Positions 26,916 to 35,914 are shown, numbered from the stretch's first letter. The stretch: DNA of 64,000 nt from JAYKJB01 sp035284745 [NCBI: Candidatus Sericytochromatia bacterium] (GCA_035284745.1 JAYKIL010000014.1:170511-234510); one strand, 5' to 3'. Translations and numbers: made by a program. Notes: generated by a model from the sequence alone, not told the origin.

Positions 26916-28148
26916 TTAGCCAATCCCTTGCAATACAGTGGCCTTACCGACACGGCCGATCCCAACCACAAAGGCAGCCGTCCGCATCGACAGCTTTTTT
27001 TCCGTTGCCAGCTTGTAGACCGTCTGAAAGGCTTTTAACATAATTTTCTCAAGTTCAGCATTCACCTTGTCGAGGTCCCAGCTAAATTGCTGAATGTTCT
27101 GGGTCCACTCGAAGTATGAGACGGTCACCCCGCCGGCATTGGCGAGGATGTCCGGTACTACCATGATACCCCGTCGCGCAAAGATCTCATCGGCTTGTGG
27201 CGTAGTGGGAGAGTTGGCGGCCTCCACAATGAGCAAGGCCTGAACATCGTTTGCGTTCTCTTTCGTCAAGACTTGCCCCAGGGCCGCCGGTATCAGGACG
27301 TCACAAGGAAGAAGCAAGAGGTCTTCATTGCTCACTGAAGTGGCTCCAGCGAAGCCCTTCAAGGAACGATGAAGCGCCACGTGATTCAACAACGCAGGAA
27401 TATCCAGGCCGTCCCCATGAAAAATCCCCCCGTGAACGTCACTCACTGCCACCACCTTAGCGCCAGCTGCGGCCAGCAATCGCGCGGCATGAGAACCGAC
27501 ATTGCCAAAACCTTGTATGACACAACGAGCACCCTCCAAAGAGCGTCCGAGAGACGCAAGGGCCTCCCTCACCATATAAAGAACCCCTCGTCCCGTCGCC
27601 TCCTCCCTGCCAGCGGATCCGTGAAGGTCCAAGGGCTTGCCCGTCACGACAGCGGGCGAATGGCCGTAAAACTTAGAGTATTCGCTCATAACATAGGCCA
27701 TAATTTGGGAATTGGTGTTCATATCCGGGGCTGGAATATCCTTCATCGGGCCAATACTCTCGTGTATCTGCTCGATAAATTTCCTTGTCAGACGCTCGAT
27801 CTCACGCTCAGACAATTGCTGCGGGTCCACGGTAATGCCGCCCTTCCCCCCCCCATAAGGGATATCAACAATCGCTGTCTTCCAGGTCATCAGGGAAGCG
27901 AGGGAACGCGCCTCATCAAGGTCCACTTGAGGGTGATACCGCAGTCCCCCCTTCAACGGGCCCCGGGTTTTGTTGTGCTGAATCCGGTAACCGGTAAAGA
28001 CCCGAATTTCCCCACTATCCAGTTCGATGGGCAAATTGACCGTAATTTCGCGGTACGGATTCAGCAACATGGCCTGAACGTGCTGCCCTAAATCCATGAC
28101 TTTGGCAGCTTGCCGGAAATAAAAATTTGTTTCTTCAAAACTGCTCAC
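26916..28148 (-). CDS. gdhA: Glutamate/leucine dehydrogenase family enzyme
   Basis: A 410-aa NAD(P)-dependent amino acid dehydrogenase (glutamate type by length and motifs). GYRIQHNKTRGPLKGGLRY (about 53-71) and the catalytic Lys region DIPYGGGKGG (about 95-104) with PAPDMNT (catalytic Asp near 140) are present, followed by the Rossmann motif VIQGFGNVG near 217. GTG start with GAGGT 7 nt upstream. Cofactor preference cannot be read with confidence. It probably catalyses oxidative deamination or ammonia assimilation. The upstream region carries repeated TTGCGA boxes. Confidence 0.95.
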   Translation of the reverse strand: MSSFEETNFYFRQAAKVMDLGQHVQAMLLNPYREITVNLPIELDSGEIRVFTGYRIQHNKTRGPLKGGLRYHPQVDLDEARSLASLMTWKTAIVDIPYGGGKGGITVDPQQLSEREIERLTRKFIEQIHESIGPMKDIPAPDMNTNSQIMAYVMSEYSKFYGHSPAVVTGKPLDLHGSAGREEATGRGVLYMVREALASLGRSLEGARCVIQGFGNVGSHAARLLAAAGAKVVAVSDVHGGIFHGDGLDIPALLNHVALHRSLKGFAGATSVSNEDLLLLPCDVLIPAALGQVLTKENANDVQALLIVEAANSPTTPQADEIFARRGIMVVPDILANAGGVTVSYFEWTQNIQQFSWDLDKVNAELEKIMLKAFQTVYKLATEKKLSMRTAAFVVGIGRVGKATVLQGIG

Positions 28149-28180
28149 GCTGTATACCTCAAATGCCCGCCAAGATTGGC

Positions 28181-28279
28181 ATTGTAGCAGCCCGAAAAAA
28201 TTTTTTGCGATTTTTCACAAAAAAATATCGCAAAAACCCGTGTCGCGTGTTAACATTTCTTCATAAATATTTGTTGCGA
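28181..28279. promoter_or_regulatory. Divergent control region with repeated TTGCGA boxes
   Basis: Between gdhA and the KGG gene. A 10-bp inverted repeat, TTTTTGCGAT (28202-28211) and ATCGCAAAAA (28227-28236), carries two TTGCGA boxes facing each other; a third TTGCGA is at 28274-28279 inside TTGTT-GCGA-AACAA. AAAAAATTTTTT at 28195-28206 suggests bent DNA. A minus-strand TACAAT (28181-28186) is a plausible gdhA -10. Confidence 0.5.
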
Positions 28280-28387
28280 AACAAGACTGCCGTGTCTAAG
28301 CACCGGAACAAACAGCTCAAGCCACCTCCGGCACAGGCAGATTGCAACATCATCCCCACTCCCGAACGCTGAACAGGAGGCTCTTTC

Positions 28388-28642
28388 ATGACCGCAACGC
28401 TAACAACAGCCAAAAAGAACACTCGGCGAGCAAAACGCAAAAAAGATCGGGAATTCTTTCAGTCAATTGGCCGCAAAGGAGGTCAAAAAACCCGCGACAA
28501 ATACGGGTCAGAATTTTTTGCTTCTATCGGGAAGCGTGGAGGCACCGCCTTAAAAGAAGAGAAAGGCATTGAGTTCTTTCGCGAAATCGCCCGCATCAGC
28601 CGGCAACGCGTGGCCGCTGCCGCCGCCCTTGCAGCAGAATGA
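28388..28642 (+). CDS. KGG-repeat stress-induced protein
   Basis: An 84-aa very basic protein with two KGG units: DREFFQSIGRKGGQKTRDK (about 21-39) and SEFFASIGKRGGTALKEE (about 42-59), then a degenerate third (IEFFREIARISRQ). This matches the con-10 / KGGp stress-protein family, which is small, hydrophilic and often induced by stress or stationary phase; the molecular role is not established. AGGAGG 7 nt before ATG. It converges with recQ (3 nt between ends). Confidence 0.9.
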   Translation: MTATLTTAKKNTRRAKRKKDREFFQSIGRKGGQKTRDKYGSEFFASIGKRGGTALKEEKGIEFFREIARISRQRVAAAAALAAE

Positions 28643-28645
28643 GCA

Positions 28646-30700
28646 TCAGTGCCTGGCTTTTGGAGATTGTGAAAGCGCAGCCTCCAAAGATGGCGCGGGT
28701 CCTGGCTTCTGCCGGGCAGAATAAGCAAGGATAGCACCGAGAAACTCGCTCCCATAACGAGCGAGTTTCTCTCGTCCAATCCCTCGAACCGCCAGCATGG
28801 CATCCAGCGTACTCGGCGGGGTCGTCGCGAGCTCACGCAAAGTCTCGTTGTTAAATACCAGATATGGCGGAACCTCATTCTCTCTCGCAAGGCGACTTCG
28901 CAACCCAGAGAGTAACTCGTAAAGCTCCGCTTCTACTCCTCCGGCATCCGCAGTGTTCGCAGTCACGGGGCGTTTAGAAACGCGCGAGCGAGACGAATCA
29001 CGCGACGTATCCATGGCGGGATCACTCCGGTCGGAACAAACGTCACATCGACCACATTGTCCCTCAGCCTGCTCACCGAAGTATCCGAGAATCACGTTGC
29101 GACGGCAAGACTTGGAATAAGCAAATGCCACCATATCGTCCAACCGAGCCAGCTCACGGGCCTGTTTCGTCTCAATATAAGAAACGTCCAGGTACGCCAG
29201 CGGAGATTTCACCCGCCTTAAAATCTTGATACCACGCGTCCTTGCGGGAGGCTCGTAATGCACAATGCCCTTGGCTCGAAGAGCCAATAGGGCGTGAGAC
29301 AGGGCGTCTCGCGACTCCTTGAGCTCTGCGGCGAATGTTCCCAAATCAAGAGTGGTAGGGCGCCCCGTATCAGCCTGGGCCTGCAAGGCCAAAACAATCC
29401 TTTCTTGGATCGAACTACGCCCCACCGGAACATCGGGACGAAGGAGGGTAACCTCCGCCACCGCGATGCCTCGAGGCAAACGTTCGATGAGAGAGGCCCG
29501 CTCGAGCCAGAGCAGCGCGGTGCCGATCGCCATATCGTGAGCTTTATGAGGGAGAAGGCGGTTAATAGCCTCTTGGCTCAGATAAATGTGCTCCTCTGAG
29601 CGATTAATCAGGACATCATAAACCGCCGCGATGGTCCTCGCATTTGGACAACTGCCCTCGATAAAAAACTCTTGCAAGTAGCGATCGGCAGGGCTAAACA
29701 GCAGAACGCAAAATGCCGGCTTTCCGTCACGGCCGGCACGTCCGGCCTCTTGATAATACGCTTCAATCGTACCGGGCACATCATAGTGAATCACCACCCG
29801 AACATCAGACTTATCAATTCCCATTCCAAACGCGTTGGTCGCCACCACCACACGCGCGTGTCCTTGCATGAAGTCATCTTGGGCCCGTTCCCTGCTTTCA
29901 TCAGACATCCCCGCGTGATAACTCACAGCAGATACCCCGCCTGCAACAAGCGCCTCAGTCACCTCTTCCACGTGCTTGCGGGTGGCCGCGTATACGATGG
30001 CAGCCCCCGGGACCCGTGCCAATACCTCCAACGTTTTTTTCATCTTCGATTCATCGGACGGGGTATGTCGGACCACATATCTTAAATTTGGACGGTCAAA
30101 ACCAGAAACCACCACGACGGGATCTTGCAAACCCAATTGGGTCACAATGTCATTACGGACTTCTCGCGTGGCCGTTGCCGTTGCAGCCAACACCGGGGGC
30201 TCACCACACGCCTCCCAAGCTTGGCGCAAGCGTAAATAATCCGGCCTAAAGTCGTGCCCCCATTGGGAGAGACAATGTGCCTCATCCACCGCAAACAAGG
30301 AAATTTTGACGTGCTTCAGGGCTTCTACGAAAGCACGTTGACGAAATCGTTCCGGTGCCACGTAGAGCACTCGGTAAGCCCCTTGTCGCAGTTCCTCGAG
30401 GCGATGCGCTTGTTCATCTGAACTCAATGCACTGTTGATGTAACTCGCTGCGATGCCCCGAGCGAGCAGAGCGTCCACTTGGTCTTTCATCAACGCAATC
30501 AGCGGAGAGACAACCAGTGCCGTGCCCGGCAATAGGACAGCAGGCAACTGATAGCAAAGCGACTTCCCACGCCCTGTCGGCATCACAGCCAACGTTGATT
30601 GTCCCTGCAAAATCGCGCTGACCACCGGATACTGGCCCTCACGAAACGCGGTTAACCCGAAGGAATCGCGCAGGCAGTTTAAAATCTTGGCGTCCAACAA
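28646..30700 (-). CDS. recQ: ATP-dependent DNA helicase RecQ
   Basis: A 684-aa superfamily 2 helicase for recombination and fork repair. Walker A PTGRGKSL (41-48), DEAH box at 139-142, QTGRAGR-type motif VI (QEAGRAGRDGKP), the zinc-binding RQC module with four Cys (KSCRR...CGRCDVC) near 490-520, and an HRDC domain in the last 80 residues (TPPSTLDAMLAVRGIG). The complete domain set matches RecQ proteins. Start is TTG with AAGGGGG upstream. Confidence 0.96.
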   Translation of the reverse strand: MLDAKILNCLRDSFGLTAFREGQYPVVSAILQGQSTLAVMPTGRGKSLCYQLPAVLLPGTALVVSPLIALMKDQVDALLARGIAASYINSALSSDEQAHRLEELRQGAYRVLYVAPERFRQRAFVEALKHVKISLFAVDEAHCLSQWGHDFRPDYLRLRQAWEACGEPPVLAATATATREVRNDIVTQLGLQDPVVVVSGFDRPNLRYVVRHTPSDESKMKKTLEVLARVPGAAIVYAATRKHVEEVTEALVAGGVSAVSYHAGMSDESRERAQDDFMQGHARVVVATNAFGMGIDKSDVRVVIHYDVPGTIEAYYQEAGRAGRDGKPAFCVLLFSPADRYLQEFFIEGSCPNARTIAAVYDVLINRSEEHIYLSQEAINRLLPHKAHDMAIGTALLWLERASLIERLPRGIAVAEVTLLRPDVPVGRSSIQERIVLALQAQADTGRPTTLDLGTFAAELKESRDALSHALLALRAKGIVHYEPPARTRGIKILRRVKSPLAYLDVSYIETKQARELARLDDMVAFAYSKSCRRNVILGYFGEQAEGQCGRCDVCSDRSDPAMDTSRDSSRSRVSKRPVTANTADAGGVEAELYELLSGLRSRLARENEVPPYLVFNNETLRELATTPPSTLDAMLAVRGIGREKLARYGSEFLGAILAYSARQKPGPAPSLEAALSQSPKARH

Positions 30701-30797
30701 AAAGCGCCCCCTTAGCCCTTGAGCGCTATTGTACCGCCCACCCTCATCTCAATCTAGTAATAACCCACGCCTAACAGGCCGCGAACACAGGATCCCA

Positions 30798-31481
30798 TCA
30801 GCGGTCCTTCACCTGAGACGGCGGTGCGATCATCGCGACATCGGTCTCAATCAATGCCTCCGCGTCGTCAACCCTCGCGCTTTGGGCGGTAAAACTCAGT
30901 ATCTGCCTTTCCTTCGGAGCCAATGTCACTCGGCGCGTCTGAATAACGCCCGTCGGATTTCCAGCGTCCGTGAAGCGAACACGCAAACGACCCGTCAAAG
31001 TACGGGTGCCGGGATTCTCTATTTCGACCTTAGCCACGGCTTTACGCCCCCTCAAACGCCCCCAAACGGAGGGTTCTTTGACATCAACCACCCAGGCCGA
31101 CAAAACAGACTCATCCGTTCCGGGCACGACCACGGAGGGCGAAACCTGGGGGCGAGGACTTGCACCCACCTGCAAAACAGCGTCTTCACCGTATGCCGCG
31201 CCAAAATCTCCGTAGGAACCGCTCAATGCAGGCGCTGTGGACGCCTGGGCTGTATAACCGGAGGAGAAGTCTCCCGAATAATAGCCGGATCCCCCGTAGG
31301 GATCATCGTAAGTGTTTCCACCTGACGCATAGTTGGTATCGTACGAGGTATCGCCGTACCCCCCGTAAGGGTCGCCGCCGGTACCATACAAATCTTGCCC
31401 ATAGGGGTTTGCGAAACCACAACCGGCGGTCGCAACCATCAGCATCAAAATAAAAATTTTGCGCGTCCAGGGCAAGGGCAC
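30798..31481 (-). CDS. Lipoprotein with Gly/Tyr-rich tract and C-terminal FxLYD-like beta domain
   Basis: A 227-aa lipoprotein. GTG 31481 has GGAGG 10 nt upstream and yields MPLPWTRKIF plus lipobox ATAGC. Residues about 20-95 are a Gly/Tyr/Asp/Ser-rich low-complexity tract. The C-terminal 95 residues have the strand pattern VAKVEIENPGTRTLTGRLRV, then LAPKERQILSF and VDDAEALIETD, seen in FxLYD-like domains. The same C-terminal domain occurs at 62556-63197, with the low-complexity tract at the opposite end of the domain. Likely a surface or envelope binding protein; function unknown. Confidence 0.75.
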   Translation of the reverse strand: MPLPWTRKIFILMLMVATAGCGFANPYGQDLYGTGGDPYGGYGDTSYDTNYASGGNTYDDPYGGSGYYSGDFSSGYTAQASTAPALSGSYGDFGAAYGEDAVLQVGASPRPQVSPSVVVPGTDESVLSAWVVDVKEPSVWGRLRGRKAVAKVEIENPGTRTLTGRLRVRFTDAGNPTGVIQTRRVTLAPKERQILSFTAQSARVDDAEALIETDVAMIAPPSQVKDR

Positions 31482-31584
31482 GAACCACAAACCTCCCAAA
31501 ACCTAACACTTCTTTATTATAGCTTGAACAAAGCTTGAACTTTCCTCGATGCAGGAAAAACCTCATTGCTAACGATCAGGGACA

Positions 31585-31613
31585 TTGACAGGTCATTAAT
31601 AGTGTCTTATTGT
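31585..31613 (+). promoter_or_regulatory. Promoter upstream of helix-hairpin-helix lipoprotein gene
   Basis: TTGACA (31585-31590), exact 17-bp spacer, TATTGT (31608-31613). The predicted start is about 31620, leaving a leader of about 120 nt before the ATG at 31739. Confidence 0.65.
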
Positions 31614-31640
31614 TGTTTTAACGTAAGCTAAATGATTAAT

Positions 31641-31734
31641 GGGCCTCTCGGAGGATAACCGACACCCCGAACCGGGGTCGAAACCATCCAGCCCGTTCGA
31701 TTTCTACGCTCAGAAATGCGTAGTGAAAGGATGG
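31641..31734 (+). promoter_or_regulatory. Structured 5' leader, candidate cis-regulatory RNA
   Basis: The leader can form several hairpins: CCTC-TCG-GAGG (31644-31654), CGAC plus bulged A plus CCC with matching GGG-TCG (31660-31680), CTACGC/GCGTAG with an 8-nt loop (31704-31723), and long-range CCATCC (31684-31689) with GGATGG (31729-31734). The last pairing covers the GAAAGGATGG ribosome site, which could control translation. It does not match a riboswitch class I recognise. Confidence 0.45.
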
Positions 31735-31738
31735 AAAG

Positions 31739-32311
31739 ATGCGTCGATTCTTCCTCGCCGCCTTGATTTTATCGACTCTCGCCGCCGCCGGTTGCGGGGT
31801 TAATTCAACCGTCATCCCTGCGCAAGCGACAGCCGGACGCGTGGCTTCGGCCCAGGCACTTGTTGAAGAAGGCAGCCTGGTCTTCGATAAAAATGTTGTT
31901 TACCGAACGGTTGATGTTCTAGGCATCGGCCCGGTCTACTCCGCGAAATTGGAAGCAGCCGGAATCAAAACGGTCAAACAACTGCTGCTGGCGGGAACAA
32001 CCCGCTCTGCGAGGGCGCGCCTGGTCTCGGTGACAGGAATCAGCTCCAAACTATTGCTGACCTGGATTAATCACGCGGACCTCATGCGAGTGACGGGTGC
32101 TGGGCCCGAGTATTCGCGCCTGCTTGAACGCGCCGGGGTAGATACAGTTCTCGAATTGTCCCGCCGGAATTCAGTCAACCTTGTGGCCGCTCTCCGGGCT
32201 GCCAATGGAATGGGCGGAGGTAAGCGTTTGGTCAAACGCCTCCCAAACATCACAACGACGACCCGTTGGGTCGATAACGCGAACCAATTCGTTCGTCTCA
32301 TCACCTACTAA
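31739..32311 (+). CDS. Helix-hairpin-helix (DUF4332-like) lipoprotein
   Basis: A 190-aa lipoprotein with lipobox AAAGC (Cys19). The mature part has DUF4332-type HhH units: VLGIGPVYSAKLEAAGIKTV followed by LLLAGTT, ADLMRVTGAGPEYSRLLERA and a third EELxxR-like block with NLVAALRAANG near 150. HhH domains usually bind DNA or protein, so a secreted lipoprotein form is unusual but recurrent in this family. GAAAGGA upstream of the ATG is the ribosome site. The gene is preceded by a structured leader and followed by a terminator. Confidence 0.85.
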   Translation: MRRFFLAALILSTLAAAGCGVNSTVIPAQATAGRVASAQALVEEGSLVFDKNVVYRTVDVLGIGPVYSAKLEAAGIKTVKQLLLAGTTRSARARLVSVTGISSKLLLTWINHADLMRVTGAGPEYSRLLERAGVDTVLELSRRNSVNLVAALRAANGMGGGKRLVKRLPNITTTTRWVDNANQFVRLITY

Positions 32312-32343
32312 ACGGGCGCCGCGTCGGCACAGCCCCATCCTAG

Positions 32344-32395
32344 AAAAACACCTGCGCGACCATTTCGATTGAGATGATTGCTCGGGTGTTTTTTT
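32344..32395 (+). terminator. Rho-independent terminator
   Basis: AAACACC and GGGTGTT bracket an inner hairpin CATTTC-GATT-GAGATG; a T7 run follows. Confidence 0.7.
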
Positions 32396-32481
32396 CGCCG
32401 AGGCCCGTTTGACGCTTCGTTTCGCGCGAATTCAGCTCTACAGTCTAAGAGTTTTTCAAAAACGCGTGGAAGGAGCGAAAT

Positions 32482-33009
32482 ATGACCATAAGCAAGGGGC
32501 AAGTCATTTCAAAGTCAGGGCCTGGAAAAAAAATTGGGCGCCGAGCGCCTCACTGTGTTCGGGATCTTATGAAACCCCGTGTCATCGCGGTCACTGGGGT
32601 GACATTTCTCCCGGAAGCAGCGCGAATTATGAAGGAAGAGGACATCGGCGCTCTCCCTGTCATCAAAGAGGATGGAACGCTGATCGGTATCCTCACCGAT
32701 CGGGACATTGCCGTACGAGCTGTGGCGGCGGATTTGGAAGTACGCGTCACCCAAGTGGGCGAAATTTGCACTTCTGATGATGTTCTTAGCGTCTCACCGG
32801 ACACATCCCTTGAGCAAGCTGAAAAACTGATGAGCGAGCACCAAGTGCGCAGACTGCCCATTGTCGAAGGCAAAAACCATCTGGTCGGGGTTCTGTCTCT
32901 TGCCGACTTAATACATCAAGAACGTGCGCGAAATTGGCACGATGTCGTCGAGGGGGTCTGCAAACCGGGCGGGGAACACACCCAAGTGTACGAGAACCTT
33001 CCACAATAG
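32482..33009 (+). CDS. Tandem CBS-domain protein
   Basis: A 175-aa soluble protein with two CBS motifs (about 25-80, VRDLMKPRVIAVTG... IGALPVIKEDGTLIGILTDRD, and 90-145, VRRLPIVEGKNHLVGVLSLAD), forming a Bateman module that binds adenosine nucleotides. A basic N-terminal 20 residues and an unstructured tail flank them. The ATG has AAGGAG 6 nt upstream. It converges with ahcY, and a hairpin with a minus-strand T-run separates them. The regulatory target is unknown. Confidence 0.92.
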   Translation: MTISKGQVISKSGPGKKIGRRAPHCVRDLMKPRVIAVTGVTFLPEAARIMKEEDIGALPVIKEDGTLIGILTDRDIAVRAVAADLEVRVTQVGEICTSDDVLSVSPDTSLEQAEKLMSEHQVRRLPIVEGKNHLVGVLSLADLIHQERARNWHDVVEGVCKPGGEHTQVYENLPQ

Positions 33010-33014
33010 CCACG

Positions 33015-33048
33015 AAAAAAGTGGCCTGGGCATTCTCCCCAGGCCACT
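33015..33048 (-). terminator. Rho-independent terminator for ahcY
   Basis: AGTGGCCTGGG / CCCAGGCCACT 11-bp stem, loop of 7 nt, followed on the minus strand by a run of six T (33015-33020). Confidence 0.88.
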
Positions 33049-33071
33049 CGCAGATCATCCCGCGATTGAAA

Positions 33072-34376
33072 TTAATACCGATAGTGAGAAGGCTTGTAAG
33101 GGCCCTCAACCGGAATCCCAAGGTAATCCGATTGTTCTTGAGTGAGGCGGGTCAATTTAACACCCAACTTTTCCAAGTGCAAGCGCGCCACTTCCTCGTC
33201 CAATTTCTTGGGAAGTACGTGAACGCCCAGCGGATATTCATCCTTCCACAAGGAAATTTGAGCCAACACCTGATTGGTGAAGGAGGTACTCATAACAAAC
33301 GAGGGGTGTCCCGTGGCACAGCCCAGATTCACCAACCGCCCAGAGGCCAGGACCAAAATGCCTCGGCCATTCGAAAGCGTAAAACGCTCAACCTGAGGCT
33401 TGATTGTATCTTTCGCCGCATTCCCCTCAAGCCAAGCCATATCAATCTCGCAGTCAAAATGGCCGATGTTGCAAACGATGGCATCATCCTTCATGGCCAA
33501 AATGTGCTCCGAGCGAATGATGCCCTGGCAGCCCGTGGCCGTGACGAAGATGTCAGCCAACGGGGCCGCGTCTTCCATGGTCACCACCTCAAAGCCTTCC
33601 ATGGCAGCCTGCAAGGCACAAATAGGATCGATTTCAGTCACCAAAACCCGTGCCCCAAAGCCCCGCATCGACTGGGCTGAGCCCTTGCCGACGTCACCAT
33701 ATCCAGCGACCACCACAACTTTTCCAGCCACCATCACGTCTGTGGCGCGTTTGATGCCATCGGCCAACGACTCCCGGCAGCCGTACAGGTTGTCAAATTT
33801 CGCCTTCGTCACCGAGTCGTTAACGTTGATCGCAGGGACCTTCAACTCACCCCTTTCAACCATCTGATAGAGGCGGTGAACGCCTGTAGTGGTCTCCTCA
33901 GAGATGCCCTTGACGTCCTTGAGCATGTCGGGATAGCGCTCGTGCAAGACCTGCGTCAAATCACCCCCGTCGTCCAAAACCATGTTCAGACCACGCCCGT
34001 CCGGCCAACGCAGGGTCTGCTCCAGACACCACCAATACTCTTCTTCCGTTTCACCTTTCCACGCAAAAACTGGAATTCCTGCCGCCGCCATAGCGGCCGC
34101 CGCGTGGTCCTGTGTCGAAAAAATATTGCAACTGGACCAGCGTACTTCAGCGCCCAGTTCAACCAACGTTTCCATCAGCACCGCCGTCTGGATGGTCATA
34201 TGCAAAGACCCGGCGATGCGAGCACCCGCGAGGGGCTTTTGGCCGCGATAACGCTCACGAAGCGCCATCAAGCCGGGCATCTCTTTTTCAGCGATCCGAA
34301 TCTCCTTCCGGCCCCACTCGGCCAAGGAAATGTCCGCTACTTTGTAATCGTTCTGCTTTACAGTCATGGTGGTCAC
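33072..34376 (-). CDS. ahcY: Adenosylhomocysteinase
   Basis: SAH hydrolase (EC 3.13.2.1) removes the by-product of SAM methylation. The 434-aa chain has the family NAD-binding [10 protein letters not shown] near residue 222, the substrate block [13 protein letters not shown] near 57-69 and the C-terminal Lys/Tyr tail KPSHYRY typical of bacterial AhcY. GTG at 34376 has AGGAG at 6 nt spacing. It is 127 nt downstream of lptB on the same strand. No SAH riboswitch is visible. Confidence 0.97.
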   Translation of the reverse strand: MTTMTVKQNDYKVADISLAEWGRKEIRIAEKEMPGLMALRERYRGQKPLAGARIAGSLHMTIQTAVLMETLVELGAEVRWSSCNIFSTQDHAAAAMAAAGIPVFAWKGETEEEYWWCLEQTLRWPDGRGLNMVLDDGGDLTQVLHERYPDMLKDVKGISEETTTGVHRLYQMVERGELKVPAINVNDSVTKAKFDNLYGCRESLADGIKRATDVMVAGKVVVVAGYGDVGKGSAQSMRGFGARVLVTEIDPICALQAAMEGFEVVTMEDAAPLADIFVTATGCQGIIRSEHILAMKDDAIVCNIGHFDCEIDMAWLEGNAAKDTIKPQVERFTLSNGRGILVLASGRLVNLGCATGHPSFVMSTSFTNQVLAQISLWKDEYPLGVHVLPKKLDEEVARLHLEKLGVKLTRLTQEQSDYLGIPVEGPYKPSHYRY

Positions 34377-34503
34377 GGTCGACTCCTATTCATCAGGCGT
34401 GAATCCTGGCCCAAGACCTTAAAGCCCCGGGGACTCCAATTATCACTTATTCCTGGCAATGACGCCAGTCAGCTATCTAAAAGCCACACCCGATAGCCTT
34501 GAC

Positions 34504-35223
34504 CTACATGCGGAATTCTTCGCCCAGGTAATGCTTCCGGGCTATCTCGCTTGCGGCAATCTGTTCCGGCGTTCCGGAGACCACCACCTCACCGTTACTC
34601 AGGATGTGCGCGTAGTCAACAACCCCCAACGTCTCCCGCACATTGTGGTCAGTGATTAAAATGCCCAAATTTTTCTCTTTCAAGCGCCGGATCATTTTTT
34701 GTAATTCAGCAACCGTCAAAGGGTCGATCGCGCTGAACGGCTCGTCCAATAGAAGAAAACTTGGGTTTGCGGCCATCGCACGGGCGATTTCAACCCGCCT
34801 GCGCTCGCCCCCGGAGAGTTGCGACCCCTTATTCCGCGCAACTTTGGTCAAATTAAATTCTTCAAGTAAATGGGGTAAGCGCTCGCGTTGCTCTGCCTTC
34901 GGGACGCCTTTAATCTGCCAGACGGCGATGATGTTTTCTTCAACGGTCAATTTTCGAAAAACGGAGGGTTCTTGAGCCAAATACCCAATTCCCTTGCGAG
35001 CCCGAAGATGCATCGGGAGGTGACCAATCTTTTCACCATCGAGCAAGACCTCACCCCCGTTGGGCTTTACCAGACCGACCACCATATAGAAGGTGGTTGT
35101 TTTCCCCGCACCATTGGGGCCAAGCAAACCCACGATTTGCCCGCGATTGACCGTGATGGAGACGCCATTGACGACCCGGCGGGAGCGATAGGTCTTGATG
35201 AGGTTCTCAGTAACAATTGCCAT
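34504..35223 (-). CDS. lptB: LPS export ABC transporter ATP-binding protein LptB
   Basis: LptB powers lipopolysaccharide transport with LptFG. The 239-aa ATPase has Walker A GPNGAGKTT near 36, the signature LSGGERRRVEIARA near 137, Walker B LLLDEPFSAIDP and the H-loop DHNV. ATG 35223 has AGGGA at 6 nt; a longer start exists. It supports a diderm, LPS-bearing cell. Neighbouring lptA/C genes are not here. Confidence 0.94.
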   Translation of the reverse strand: MAIVTENLIKTYRSRRVVNGVSITVNRGQIVGLLGPNGAGKTTTFYMVVGLVKPNGGEVLLDGEKIGHLPMHLRARKGIGYLAQEPSVFRKLTVEENIIAVWQIKGVPKAEQRERLPHLLEEFNLTKVARNKGSQLSGGERRRVEIARAMAANPSFLLLDEPFSAIDPLTVAELQKMIRRLKEKNLGILITDHNVRETLGVVDYAHILSNGEVVVSGTPEQIAASEIARKHYLGEEFRM

Positions 35224-35306
35224 GTCGTATCCCTGGCACAAAAAACCGCCTCACCGGGTGAATTTGGCTGACCGCCTCCGGGTGCAGGTGCTTCCGGGCT
35301 CTTTCT

Positions 35307-35831
35307 TCAAAGAAGTTCACCCAAACGCCGCCCGTAGGCCTCCGCATATTCGAGGTAGTGCGACACACCCTGACGCATTCTATCCCGCTCGGTTGGCGTC
35401 AATTCTCGCACAACTTTAGCGGGCGTTCCAAGAAGAAGGGAATTAGGCGGATATTCCTTCCCTTCCGGTATCAACGAGCCAGCAGCCACCATGGAGTGGG
35501 CTCCAATCCGCGCGCCATTGAGGACGATAGCGCCAATTCCGACCACACAGCCTGACTCGAGCGTCGCCCCGTGGACAACTGCACGGTGCCCTACCGTTAC
35601 ATCCTCTGCGATATGAACGGGGAACCCTTTATCGACGTGTATCACAGCGCCATCTTGAATGTTGGATCGCGGTCCAATCACGACCCCTTCTTGTTCCGCT
35701 CGAATCACAGCGCCAAACCAAATGCTGGCTTGTGCGGCAACTCGAACCCGCCCCATGACCGTCGCATTCGGCGCCACAAAGGCAGTGTCGTCGATTTCCA
35801 CGTCGTCACGCAGGTCATAACTTCTCAGCAT
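35307..35831 (-). CDS. Gamma-carbonic-anhydrase-like hexapeptide-repeat protein
   Basis: A 174-aa left-handed beta-helix trimer protein. Three histidines in metal-site positions (VIHVDKG, TVGHRAVVHG) and the repeat ladder IxxxAxV match the gamma-CA/YrdA/PaaY family. Catalysis of CO2 hydration is possible, but many members are inactive or do other jobs. The start ATG at 35831 has AGGAT about 10 nt upstream. It lies between lptB and the divergent gatC. Confidence 0.92.
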   Translation of the reverse strand: MLRSYDLRDDVEIDDTAFVAPNATVMGRVRVAAQASIWFGAVIRAEQEGVVIGPRSNIQDGAVIHVDKGFPVHIAEDVTVGHRAVVHGATLESGCVVGIGAIVLNGARIGAHSMVAAGSLIPEGKEYPPNSLLLGTPAKVVRELTPTERDRMRQGVSHYLEYAEAYGRRLGELL

Positions 35832-35914
35832 ATCGCGTTCATCCTAGCACATTTGACTTTCGCCAAATGGGCCACGATCATGAAACGGATGGAGCAGTGA
35901 TTTCAGAGGCATCG

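Noticed and set aside
31641-31734. Assignment of the structured leader to a c-di-GMP (GEMM) riboswitch
   Set aside because: Key conserved loops of GEMM-I or GEMM-II are missing, so it is reported only as an unknown structured leader.
32934-33680. 248-aa plus-strand open frame opposite ahcY
   Set aside because: Antisense shadow of a highly conserved gene, with no homology pattern.
34377-34503. Possible SAH or SAM riboswitch upstream of ahcY
   Set aside because: Only a small CTGGC/GCCAG hairpin is visible; conserved riboswitch core sequences are absent.
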